Below are positions 7,515 to 12,882 of a stretch of 15,550 nucleotides of DNA, one piece after another (positions within the stretch are counted from its first letter, which is position 1; each line of letters begins with the position of its first letter). The position numbers and the translations under genes are program-made. The DNA is taken from assembly GCA_038276395.1 (NCBI GenBank), contig JBBQAA010000004.1, positions 1 through 15,550 of the forward strand. Reading direction: 5' to 3'. Below the pieces are notes generated by a model. That model did no database searches. It saw only the letters and a program-made list of their open reading frames with translations, and had not been told where the DNA came from. The stretch is from JBBQAA01 sp038276395 (GTDB lineage: Bacteria; Actinomycetota; Thermoleophilia; Solirubrobacterales; Solirubrobacteraceae).

Positions 7515-7543
7515 AGACTATGTCAAAGCCCTGGGAACGTCAA
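7515..7543 (-). promoter_or_regulatory. Sigma70-type promoter of the MetE-like operon
   Basis: On the minus strand TTGACG (7543-7538) and TAGTCT (7520-7515) are separated by exactly 17 bases. Transcription would start near 7508 and leave a leader of about 50 bases before ATG 7455. It sits about 25 bases from the tRNA-Ser fragment, so any element that entered at the tRNA left this promoter intact. Confidence 0.65.
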
Positions 7544-7566
7544 CAAACCCGTCGCACCCCATGGAG

Positions 7567-7622
7567 CGGAGGGGGAGGGATTTGAACCCTCGGTACGGCA
7601 AGCCGCACAACGGTTCTCGAGA
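7567..7622 (-). tRNA. 3' half of tRNA-Ser(CGA), probable attachment-site remnant
   Basis: Read on the minus strand, the sequence starts with an anticodon loop CTCGAGA (anticodon CGA). It continues through the anticodon-stem 3' strand ACCGT, a long serine-type variable arm, a T arm GAGGG-TTCAAAT-CCCTC, the acceptor 3' strand CCCCTCC and a discriminator G. CCA is not encoded. Upstream of the loop, the expected 5' anticodon stem, D arm and acceptor 5' strand are not present. A tRNA cut at the anticodon loop with an intact 3' end is the classic footprint of a tyrosine-integrase att site. It cannot make a working tRNA. Confidence 0.7.
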
Positions 7623-7679
7623 GGACTGCGATACGCAAACGGCGACGCCAGGAGCCCAATACTGCGCCACTTCTAGGAA

Positions 7680-8025
7680 GTGAATTGTGCGCCACCGGTG
7701 GTGGCGACCGATGTCGTCGGGACGCTCGAGCTCGTTGATCGAGAGCGAGCGAGGGGCGGCGGAGAGGTGCGTGACGTGTCGGAGTGGGCGCAGGTGCGGG
7801 CGTTGTCCGCGGATGGTGTCTCGCAGCGAGAGGTCGATCCTCGATGAGTCCGACCAGATGTCGCCGTGACCAAAGGGTGATAAGCGAGGAGGGGTCGACG
7901 GGTGGCGATCGGTGGCAGAGAGGCGTCAAGAAAGCGCACAGGAATCACGACGTGAGGCGCCCGGCAGTCGTCCGCGCGCTCACACCTCGTGAAAGTTCCA
8001 GCGGCTGGGCCCAGTTCTCTGGATC
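7680..8025. other. Accessory stretch, mostly uninterpretable
   Basis: Between the tRNA fragment and the zinc-ribbon ORF there is no complete gene. The only protein-like signal is a helix-turn-helix peptide at 7767-7847, listed separately. G/C at third positions is weaker than in the core genes, as expected for decayed mobile DNA. Confidence 0.4.
7767..7847 (+). pseudogene. Possible transposase or regulator helix-turn-helix N-terminus
   Basis: From GTG 7767, with GGCGGAGAG just upstream, the frame reads VRDVSEWAQVRALSADGVSQ and then REV before a TGA at 7845-7847. The pattern WxxVRxLxxxGxSxREV is common at the start of IS21-type transposases and other helix-turn-helix proteins, where it is followed by A-R-x-L-G. 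Here the second helix is missing. The peptide is too short for a firm family call. Confidence 0.3.
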
Positions 8026-8229
8026 GTGGGGCCATGGAAGGCGACCAAGCAGTTCGTCCGCTGCCAGGGATGCGGCCGGGCGTACTCGATCCGCTTCGAC
8101 ACGTTCAAGCTGTGGCAGCGCTCGGACTGTTGCGGAGACCGCCTCGAGCTTCTCCTCGAATCTCCGCCGAGACCCGGAACAGCTCGGAGTTTCTCGAGCG
8201 CGGCTGGCGTCAAGTCCTTGCCTGACTGA
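8026..8229 (+). CDS. Small zinc-ribbon-like protein
   Basis: A 67-residue frame from GTG 8026 contains KQFVRCQGCGRAYSIRFDTF, then KLWQRSDCCGDRLELLLE. The CxxC (residues 14 and 17) and the CC pair (34 and 35) could bind a metal as a small zinc ribbon. Codon use is clean over the first 45 residues and fades after that, so the C-terminal 20 residues may not be original. It lies in the presumed element remnant. I do not recognise a named family, and no function is assigned. Confidence 0.42.
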   Translation: MGPWKATKQFVRCQGCGRAYSIRFDTFKLWQRSDCCGDRLELLLESPPRPGTARSFSSAAGVKSLPD

Positions 8230-8238
8230 CCTCTCGGC

Positions 8239-8385
8239 TCACTTAGACCGGTTCAGCACCTCGTGCACGCCGCCCCGACTCAGGCCAGTGAGCGCGGCAA
8301 TCTCCGCAGAGCTCGGACCCGCGTCGCGCGCGAGAGGCACGACACGAAGCAGTTCCTGGGCCACCGCGCTGCGCTCGGCTCGCAT
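8239..8385 (-). CDS. Small helix-turn-helix protein or fragment
   Basis: A 48-residue frame from ATG 8385 ends AGPSSAEIAALTGLSRGGV and then HEVLNRSK. The SxxEIAxLTGLSRxxVHxxLNR pattern is a plain DNA-binding helix-turn-helix. It could be the tail of a larger regulator, since the frame is open upstream to 8655 with low-quality sequence. No good ribosome-binding site precedes the ATG. It follows the 81-residue ORF on the same strand after 37 bases. A small regulator of the lost mobile element is the simplest reading. Confidence 0.4.
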   Translation of the reverse strand: MRAERSAVAQELLRVVPLARDAGPSSAEIAALTGLSRGGVHEVLNRSK

Positions 8386-8422
8386 CTTGTCGCGAGAGGA
8401 TCTCTTCGTCCACGGCCGGGTT

Positions 8423-8668
8423 CTACCCGCCTTGCGAGGTTCGCTTCCAGAAGTGTCCGGCGTTACACAACCGCCATCCCGCCGCATCCGCGTGCTCGGC
8501 AAGGACCCAACGAGCCTCTTCCTCATCGCTGCCAAACCGCTCACACCAGGAGGCGACCGCGTGAGGACCCGGGGCGACGAGATCGGTGCCACGCCCCCCG
8601 GCCGTTGACGCATCCGCCTGTGCAGGCCACCACAGAGAAGACGGTATCCCGGCATCTATCGCCGCCAT
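8423..8668 (-). CDS. Unrecognised accessory protein
   Basis: An 81-residue frame from ATG 8668 has a believable C-terminal half: SWCERFGSDEEEARWVLAEH, then ADAAGWRLCNAGHFWKRTSQ. It is rich in Trp, Glu and Asp rather than Arg and Pro, so it is unlikely to be a chance frame. Third-position G/C is lower than in the core genes, which fits foreign origin. The start overlaps the opposite-strand integrase remnant by a few bases. The family and function are not recognised. Confidence 0.35.
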   Translation of the reverse strand: MAAIDAGIPSSLWWPAQADASTAGGRGTDLVAPGPHAVASWCERFGSDEEEARWVLAEHADAAGWRLCNAGHFWKRTSQGG

Positions 8669-9235
8669 GGTCGAGGGTGCAACGCCCGCGGCCGGTGCGC
8701 GTGCCCCGACCAGGCGACCGTCTACAGCCGCCGGGACCGGAAGCTCCTCCGCAAGCAGTTCGACCACCTCGGCGCCGCCCGCACCTGGCGGGAAGACGCC
8801 GCCGGCCTCGTCCGCGCCGGCAAGCTCCGGCCGCCATCGAGGACGACACTCGACGAGGCCGCGGCCGAGCTGATCGCCGGCATGGAGGACGGGTCGACCT
8901 TGGACCGGTCCGGGAAGGCCTACAAGCCCTCCACCCGGCGCGGGTACGAGCGTGTGCCTCGCCTGCACGTTCTCCCGGTCCTCGGCTCCGTTCGCGTCTG
9001 CGCGCTCGAGCGCCGCCAGGGCCAGCGGTTCGTCGGCGACTCCACGCGTCAGGAAAGGCTCCGAGCACCCTCCAGAACGCGCTCAACCCGCTGCAGGTCA
9101 TATGCCGTCGCGCGGTCCGCGACGGTGAGCTCGCGATCGACCCGACCGACGGCCTCGAACCTCCCCGCGGGCCGCGGTGAGCGCCGCGATCGAGGCGTTC
9201 CTGAGCGCTCCGGAGCGCCCGCGCTGACGGCGCCC
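8651..9235 (+). pseudogene. Tyrosine site-specific integrase, N-terminal half, frameshifted
   Basis: The plus strand reads GIYRRHGRGCNARGRCACPD, QATVYSRRDRK, TWREDAAGLVRAGKL and TTLDEAAAELIAG, then SGKAYKPSTRRGYERV and LHVLPVLGSVRV. This is the arm-binding and core-binding part of a common actinobacterial phage/ICE integrase. After RFVGD, near 9040, one C is missing and the frame moves to HASGKAPSTLQNALNPLQVI and ELAIDPTDGLE. A second shift lies near 9165 (LPAGRGERRDR). The sequence is lost before the catalytic domain with its Arg-His-Arg-Tyr residues, so the protein cannot recombine DNA. No start codon is in frame. Together with the tRNA-Ser 3' half, it marks a decayed integrated element. 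Confidence 0.72.
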
Positions 9236-9280
9236 GCGTCGGTCCGGTCGATTACACTCGCCGCGAGGAGAGGAGCAGGG

Positions 9281-9549
9281 ATGAGGGGCATCACCCGCCG
9301 GGAGGCCGCGACGGGACGCTGTCCGTCTTCGGCGCGATCATCGACGCCGCCGGGCCGGTGCGCTGGAACGGGTCGCTGCGCTCGAGCACCGACCTCGCCT
9401 CGAGCGCGGCGCCGGACGGTCGGCGGGGGACGCTCACCGACCGCAACGTCGAGCTGATCGTGCGCGCGCCGTTCCGCGTGGCGCCCCCGCGGCACCACCG
9501 CCACGGGCGAAAGCCTCAGAGAAAGCCGAGAGCCGCCGCCGCGGCCTGA
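9281..9549 (+). pseudogene. Unrecognised coding fragment, probably frameshifted
   Basis: ATG 9281 has a good ribosome-binding region (GAGGAGAGGAGCAGGG) and a TACACT -10-like box about 20 bases before it. It starts MRGITRREA, then the coding pattern moves to another frame near 9310: DGTLSVFGAIIDAAGPVRWN, followed by GSLRSSTDLASSAAPDG and NVELIVRAPFRV, ending with a basic tail and TGA 9547-9549. Every codon of that body has G or C in third position, strong evidence that it is or was coding. The shift at the start suggests an indel or a truncated gene. No family recognised. Confidence 0.4.
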
Positions 9550-9568
9550 CCCGGGCCGCCTCAGCATC

Positions 9569-9574
9569 TAGCCT
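9569..9574 (+). promoter_or_regulatory. -10 box giving a near-leaderless transcript for the PAP2 gene
   Basis: TAGCCT stands six bases before ATG 9581. In Actinobacteria a TAnnnT box at this distance usually places transcription start at the start codon itself. The bases between (CGAAGG) could also serve as a weak ribosome-binding site if the true start of transcription lies further upstream. Confidence 0.4.
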
Positions 9575-9580
9575 CGAAGG

Positions 9581-10438
9581 ATGCGGCGCGACCCCCGCAT
9601 CCCCGCCCTGGGCGCCCTCGCCGGCGCGCTCCTGCTGCCCCTCGTCTGGCTCCTCGCCTTCCACGGCGGGCCCTTCCGCCGCGCCGACGAGAGCGTCCTG
9701 CGGGGATTCTCCGACCTGTACCGCGGGCGGATGGCCGAGCTCGCCGACGTCGTGCCCCATCTCGCCGACCCGCAGCCGTTCATGCTCGTCGGGCTCGTGC
9801 TCGTGGGCATCGCCCTCTACCGGCGCCGGGGCCGGGTCGCGCTGGCGGCGGGGACGATCCTGCTCGGCGCGAACGTCACGACGCAGGTCCTCAAGGTGCT
9901 CCTCGCGCACGCCCGCGTGGCCGGTGTCATCGCCGACGTCCAGCCCGACGCGTGGCCGAGCGGCCACGCCACCGCCTCGATGTCGATGGCGCTCGCCGCG
10001 GTGCTCGTCGCCTCGGTGCGCTGGCGGCCCGTCGTCGCCGCGCTCGGCGCGCTGTGGACGCTGGCCATCACCTTCACGCTGCTCGTCGCCGCCTGGCACT
10101 TCCCAAGCGACGTCGTCGGCGGCTATCTCGTGGCCGGCACCTGGACGGCCGGGGCGGTGGCGGTCCTGTGGACGGTGGACGGTGCTCGCGCGCCCGACCC
10201 GGCGCGCGCCGTGCGGCTCTCGGTCCGGCAGGCCCTGCGCCCGCTCGCGCTTGTCGCCCTCGGGGGCGCGCTCGTGGCGGTCCTCGCCGTCTTCGCCCGC
10301 CCGGTGGCCGTGACGGAGTACGCCAGCGCCCACACCGTCTTCGTCGCGGGCGCCGCGCTCCTGGCGGCCCTCGTGCTCTCCCTTGCCGCGGTCATGTCGG
10401 CGGCGCTGACGAGCACGCGCGGTCCGGCCGAGCGGTGA
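9581..10438 (+). CDS. PAP2-family membrane phosphatase
   Basis: Integral membrane phosphatase of the type-2 phosphatidic acid phosphatase family, 285 residues with about six to eight hydrophobic segments. The three catalytic signatures are visible: Lys105 and Arg112 in KVLLAHARVAG, PSGH at 126-129 with the acid/base His, and HFPSD with nucleophilic His173 and Asp177. Usual substrates are lipid phosphates such as phosphatidic acid, phosphatidylglycerol phosphate or undecaprenyl pyrophosphate. Its GTGA overlap with the DUF4430 lipoprotein gene places it in a B12-centred neighbourhood. A role as a phosphatase for a cobalamin or lipid phosphate intermediate is possible but is only a guess. The extra C-terminal hydrophobic segments (after residue 210) lie outside the core family fold. 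Confidence 0.88.
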   Translation: MRRDPRIPALGALAGALLLPLVWLLAFHGGPFRRADESVLRGFSDLYRGRMAELADVVPHLADPQPFMLVGLVLVGIALYRRRGRVALAAGTILLGANVTTQVLKVLLAHARVAGVIADVQPDAWPSGHATASMSMALAAVLVASVRWRPVVAALGALWTLAITFTLLVAAWHFPSDVVGGYLVAGTWTAGAVAVLWTVDGARAPDPARAVRLSVRQALRPLALVALGGALVAVLAVFARPVAVTEYASAHTVFVAGAALLAALVLSLAAVMSAALTSTRGPAER

Positions 10439-11343
10439 GGGGCGCGCGGCGCGCCGTCGCGGCGGCGGCCCTCGCCGCGGCCGGCCTCTCCGGCTGCGGC
10501 TTCGGGGCGGGGAAGGGCGTGCGCGACGCCTCCCTGCGCGTGACCGACGGCTTCGGCGCGCGCAGCCTCGGCGAGCTGCGGAGCACGAGGACGCCCGGCG
10601 CCGACACCGTCGCGCGCTTCCTCGAGCGCCACCACGACGTCCGCACGATCGACGGCGGCAACTTCATCACCGCGATCGACGGGCGGCGGGGAAACGGCCC
10701 GGGTGGCGCCCCGGTCGCCTGGTTCTACTTCGTCAACGGGATCCAGGCGGGCGACGGCGCGGCTGCGCATCCGCTCCAGGAGGGGGATCGCGTGTGGTGG
10801 GATCGGCACTTCTGGGGGGCGGCGATGGACGTCCCCGCCGTCGTCGGCTCCTTCCCCGCGCCGCTCGCGGGGGCGCGCCGGCCGCTCGTCTCCGTGCGCT
10901 GCGCGGGCGCCGGCGGCGCCTGCGCGGAGACGCTCGCCCGCCTGCGCGCGGCGGGCGTGCGGACGACCCGCGGCGCGCCGGCGGGCCGCGCCCCGCGCGT
11001 GCTCGTCGGCCCGTGGGCCGCGCTCGCGCGCGCGTACGGGCGGGCGCCGCGGCTGCTGGGCGGGCCACCGGCGGGGAGCGGGGTCTTCGCGCGCTTCCGT
11101 GCCGGCGGTCGGCGCCTCGGCCTGCTCGACTCCCGCGGCGGGCGCGCCGCCACGGCCGGGTCCGGGACGGGCCTCGTCGCCGCGGTCATCGCGCGCCCGG
11201 ATCCCGTGACGTGGCTCGTGACCGGGACGGACTCCGCCGGGGTCGCTCGCGCGGCGGAGCACCTCACCGCCTACGACCTCAGCCGCCGCTTCGCCCTCGC
11301 GCTCCCGGCCCGCGGGGCACCGGCGGCGCTCCCGGCGCGGTGA
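10435..11343 (+). CDS. DUF4430-domain lipoprotein (first copy)
   Basis: A 302-residue exported lipoprotein started from GTG 10435, overlapping the PAP2 stop as GTGA. Its signal peptide ends in a lipobox LSGC with lipidated Cys21. Residues about 28-140 form a DUF4430 (transcobalamin C-terminal-like) beta domain, with AWFYFVNGIQAGDG and EGDRVWWDRHFW as the typical YxVNG and GDxxWW features. The rest is a second domain with RPLVSVRCAG, RVLVGPWAAL, GSGVFARF, GTGLVAAVIA and TWLVTGTDSAG. The same second domain occurs in the lipoprotein at 12879. DUF4430 forms part of the corrinoid-binding face in animal intrinsic factor. Cobalamin capture outside the membrane is therefore a reasonable inference here, supported by the B12 genes next door. 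Confidence 0.78.
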   Translation: MRGARRAVAAAALAAAGLSGCGFGAGKGVRDASLRVTDGFGARSLGELRSTRTPGADTVARFLERHHDVRTIDGGNFITAIDGRRGNGPGGAPVAWFYFVNGIQAGDGAAAHPLQEGDRVWWDRHFWGAAMDVPAVVGSFPAPLAGARRPLVSVRCAGAGGACAETLARLRAAGVRTTRGAPAGRAPRVLVGPWAALARAYGRAPRLLGGPPAGSGVFARFRAGGRRLGLLDSRGGRAATAGSGTGLVAAVIARPDPVTWLVTGTDSAGVARAAEHLTAYDLSRRFALALPARGAPAALPAR

Positions 11344-11409
11344 GCGGCTCCCGCGAGCTGCCCTGTGGCGCGGGACCGGCGTCGCGCTGCTCGACCCGGG
11401 GGAGCGACC

Positions 11410-11427
11410 GGCTGAGGCCGCTCAGCC
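11410..11427. terminator. Hairpin between convergent genes
   Basis: GGCTGAG and CTCAGCC form a 7-base-pair stem around a 4-base loop at the meeting point of the DUF4430 lipoprotein gene (+) and the adenosyltransferase gene (-), including the stop codon of the latter. No T run follows on either side, so it could be a weak bidirectional terminator or chance. Confidence 0.35.
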
Positions 11428-11985
11428 CGCGGCGCGGAAGCGGCCCGGCTCCCACAGCGGCTCCGCGCCGGCGTTGGCGGCGCGGGCGAGGATGAAGAGG
11501 AGGTCCGAGAGCCGGTTCAGGTAGCGCACGACCTCGGGGTTCAGCTCCTCCCCGCAGGCGACGGCCAGGCGCTCGGCGCGGCGCGCGACGGTGCGGCAGA
11601 CGTGGAGCTGCGCGGCGGCGGGCGTGCCGCCGGGGATGACGAACGAGCGCAGCGGCTCGAGCGTGGCGTTGACCTCGTCGCAGCGCTCCTCGAGCCAGGC
11701 GGTCTGCTCGAGGGCGACGCGCAGGCGGTCCTTCGCGTCGGTCTCCGGGACCGAGCAGTCGGCCCCCACGTCGAACAGGTCGTTCTGGATATGGCGGAGC
11801 CACGCCTCGTGGCGCTCGTCGAGCCCCGGGGCGTTCCGGGCCACCCCGATCAGCGCGTTCAGCTCGTCGGTCGTACCGTAGGCCTCGATCCGCGGGTGGG
11901 TCTTCGGCACTCGGCTCATGTCGCCGAGGTGGGTCTCGCCGTCGTCCCCGAGGCGGGTGTAGATGCGGGTGAGGTTGACGGTCAT
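11422..11985 (-). CDS. pduO: PduO-type cob(I)alamin adenosyltransferase
   Basis: Transfers the adenosyl group of ATP to cob(I)alamin to make coenzyme B12; cytosolic trimer. At 187 residues it has family length. Visible motifs are the ATP-binding N-terminus IYTRLGDDGETHLGD, then YGTTDELNALIG, SFVIPGG, the RTVARRAER helix with the active-site Arg residues, and LNRLSDLLFILAR. ATG 11985 is preceded by CGGAG at about seven bases. It is divergent from the riboswitch operon, so its own expression is not under that riboswitch; a TACACT box (12002-11997, minus strand) could drive it with a very short leader. It supplies the last step after uptake by the neighbouring transporter. The subfamily name (PduO, MMAB, EutT) is a matter of convention. 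Confidence 0.92.
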   Translation of the reverse strand: MTVNLTRIYTRLGDDGETHLGDMSRVPKTHPRIEAYGTTDELNALIGVARNAPGLDERHEAWLRHIQNDLFDVGADCSVPETDAKDRLRVALEQTAWLEERCDEVNATLEPLRSFVIPGGTPAAAQLHVCRTVARRAERLAVACGEELNPEVVRYLNRLSDLLFILARAANAGAEPLWEPGRFRAAG

Positions 11986-12006
11986 GCTGCGCTCCGAGTG
12001 TAGGAT
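11975..12006 (+). promoter_or_regulatory. Candidate promoter of the riboswitch operon
   Basis: TTGACG at 11975-11980 and TAGGAT at 12001-12006 lie just before the riboswitch. The spacing of 20 bases is longer than ideal, so the -35 assignment is uncertain. The -35 box lies inside the first codons of the divergent adenosyltransferase gene, and the TACACT box of that gene overlaps this -10 on the other strand. Confidence 0.42.
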
Positions 12007-12011
12007 GGGCG

Positions 12012-12135
12012 CACGTCCACCCAGGGTCGGAGGACGGGGGAAGCCCGGTGTGAATCCGGCGCGGACCCGCCACTGTGACCGGACGCGCCGCCCGCGCGGA
12101 CCGGGAGCCAGGACACCCGCCTCCGGCCGTCAGAG
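12012..12135 (+). ncRNA. Cobalamin riboswitch
   Basis: The conserved core of the B12 riboswitch is plain: GGGGGAAGCCCGGTGTGAA at 12036-12054, then CGGCGCGGACCCGCCACTGT at 12057-12076, and the 3' element GAGCCAGGACACC at 12104-12116. These elements stand in the right order and at normal spacing. The RNA senses adenosyl- or methylcobalamin and lowers expression of the genes downstream when B12 is plentiful. The reader genes are the DUF4430 proteins, EcfT and EcfA, which links them to corrinoid uptake. Outer stem limits are approximate. Confidence 0.9.
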
Positions 12136-12137
12136 CT

Positions 12138-12151
12138 CGCGATCCCTCGCG
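12138..12151 (+). promoter_or_regulatory. Hairpin between riboswitch and start codon, likely expression platform
   Basis: CGCGA-TCCC-TCGCG forms a perfect 5-base-pair hairpin right after the riboswitch core and four bases before the purine-rich ribosome-binding site (AGGGGAGAGG, 12156-12165) of the gene at 12169. The TCCC loop could pair with that site or with a loop of the riboswitch core. No T run follows, so control of translation is more likely than termination. Confidence 0.42.
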
Positions 12152-12168
12152 GAAAGGGGAGAGGTCTC

Positions 12169-12882
12169 ATGCGCACGAAGCGAGTCGTCCCCGCCGCCCT
12201 CATCGCGGCCGCTCTCCTCGCGCCCGCTGCGGCACGCGCCTCGGTGCGGATCCTCGTCGTCGGGCCGCAGCGCGTCCTCTCCGGCCCGCGCACCGTGAGC
12301 GACGGCGCGGCGCGCGTGCGGGCGAGCGGGCGCCCCTGCCGCGTGGCGGGGGGGACGGCACTCGCCGCGCTCGCGGGCCTCAGCCGCGCCCGCGGGCCGG
12401 GGCTCGCGGTCAGGGACTACGGCGCGGGCGCCTGCGACCCGCTGTTCGTCACGCGGATCGGGCGCTTCGCCAACCGCGGGCAGGGCGGCTGGACCTACAA
12501 GGTCGGCAACCGCGCGGGGACGACGGCGGCGAACGATCCGGCGGGGCCGTTCGGCACGGGCCGGCGCATCCGGCCGGGTGCTCAGGTCCTCTGGTTCTAC
12601 TGCCGTGCGGGCGGGGACTGCCAGCGCACGCTCGGCGTCAGCGCCGATCGCGGGAGGGTCGCGCACGGCGCGACCCTCCACGTGCGCGTGCGCGGCTACG
12701 ACGATCGCGGTCGCGGGGTGCCGGTCGCGGGCGCGCGGGTGACGCTCGGCCCGGCGTCGGCGCCGACCGGGCGGAACGGGATCGCCACGCTCCGCGCGCC
12801 CGCCCGCGCGGGGACCTTTGCGCTCAGCGCGACGAAGCGCGGGCTCTCGCCCGGGTTCCCCGGGCACGTGACGGTGCGGTGA
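12169..12882 (+). CDS. Secreted DUF4430 protein with C-terminal Ig-like domain
   Basis: First gene after the cobalamin riboswitch. It has 237 residues. A Sec signal peptide (RVVPAALIAAALLAPAAARA) is probably cut near residue 24; there is no lipobox Cys. A DUF4430 beta domain covers about residues 25-150, with GGWTYKVGNRAG and the terminal strand PGAQVLWFYC. Four Cys in this part may form disulfides. Residues about 155-237 look like an Ig-like or carboxypeptidase-regulatory domain (GVPVAGARVTLG, GIATLRAPARAGTFALSATK). ATG 12169 has a strong ribosome-binding site. The next gene starts in the stop codon (GTGA). Riboswitch control makes a corrinoid-related extracellular role likely; direct B12 binding is inferred, not shown. 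Confidence 0.8.
   Translation: MRTKRVVPAALIAAALLAPAAARASVRILVVGPQRVLSGPRTVSDGAARVRASGRPCRVAGGTALAALAGLSRARGPGLAVRDYGAGACDPLFVTRIGRFANRGQGGWTYKVGNRAGTTAANDPAGPFGTGRRIRPGAQVLWFYCRAGGDCQRTLGVSADRGRVAHGATLHVRVRGYDDRGRGVPVAGARVTLGPASAPTGRNGIATLRAPARAGTFALSATKRGLSPGFPGHVTVR

Noticed and set aside
5959..7683. 574-residue plus-strand frame opposite the MetE-like operon
   Set aside because: It lies antisense to two recognised genes and across the tRNA fragment, and its sequence is low in complexity and matches no family.
7540..7683. Peptides with GEGFEPS or RGRDLNPR at the tRNA fragment
   Set aside because: These are the familiar false peptides produced by translating the 3' end of a tRNA gene in antisense.
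9434..11262. Long minus-strand frames opposite PAP2 and the DUF4430 lipoprotein
   Set aside because: They are antisense to genes with catalytic motifs, a lipobox and coupled starts, and consist mainly of Arg, Glu, Ala and Gly.
12075..12878. Upstream extension of the second lipoprotein frame through the riboswitch and the first DUF4430 gene
   Set aside because: The part before 12879 is an out-of-frame reading of the riboswitch and of a clear signal-peptide gene. The lipobox fixes the start at 12879 or 12888.
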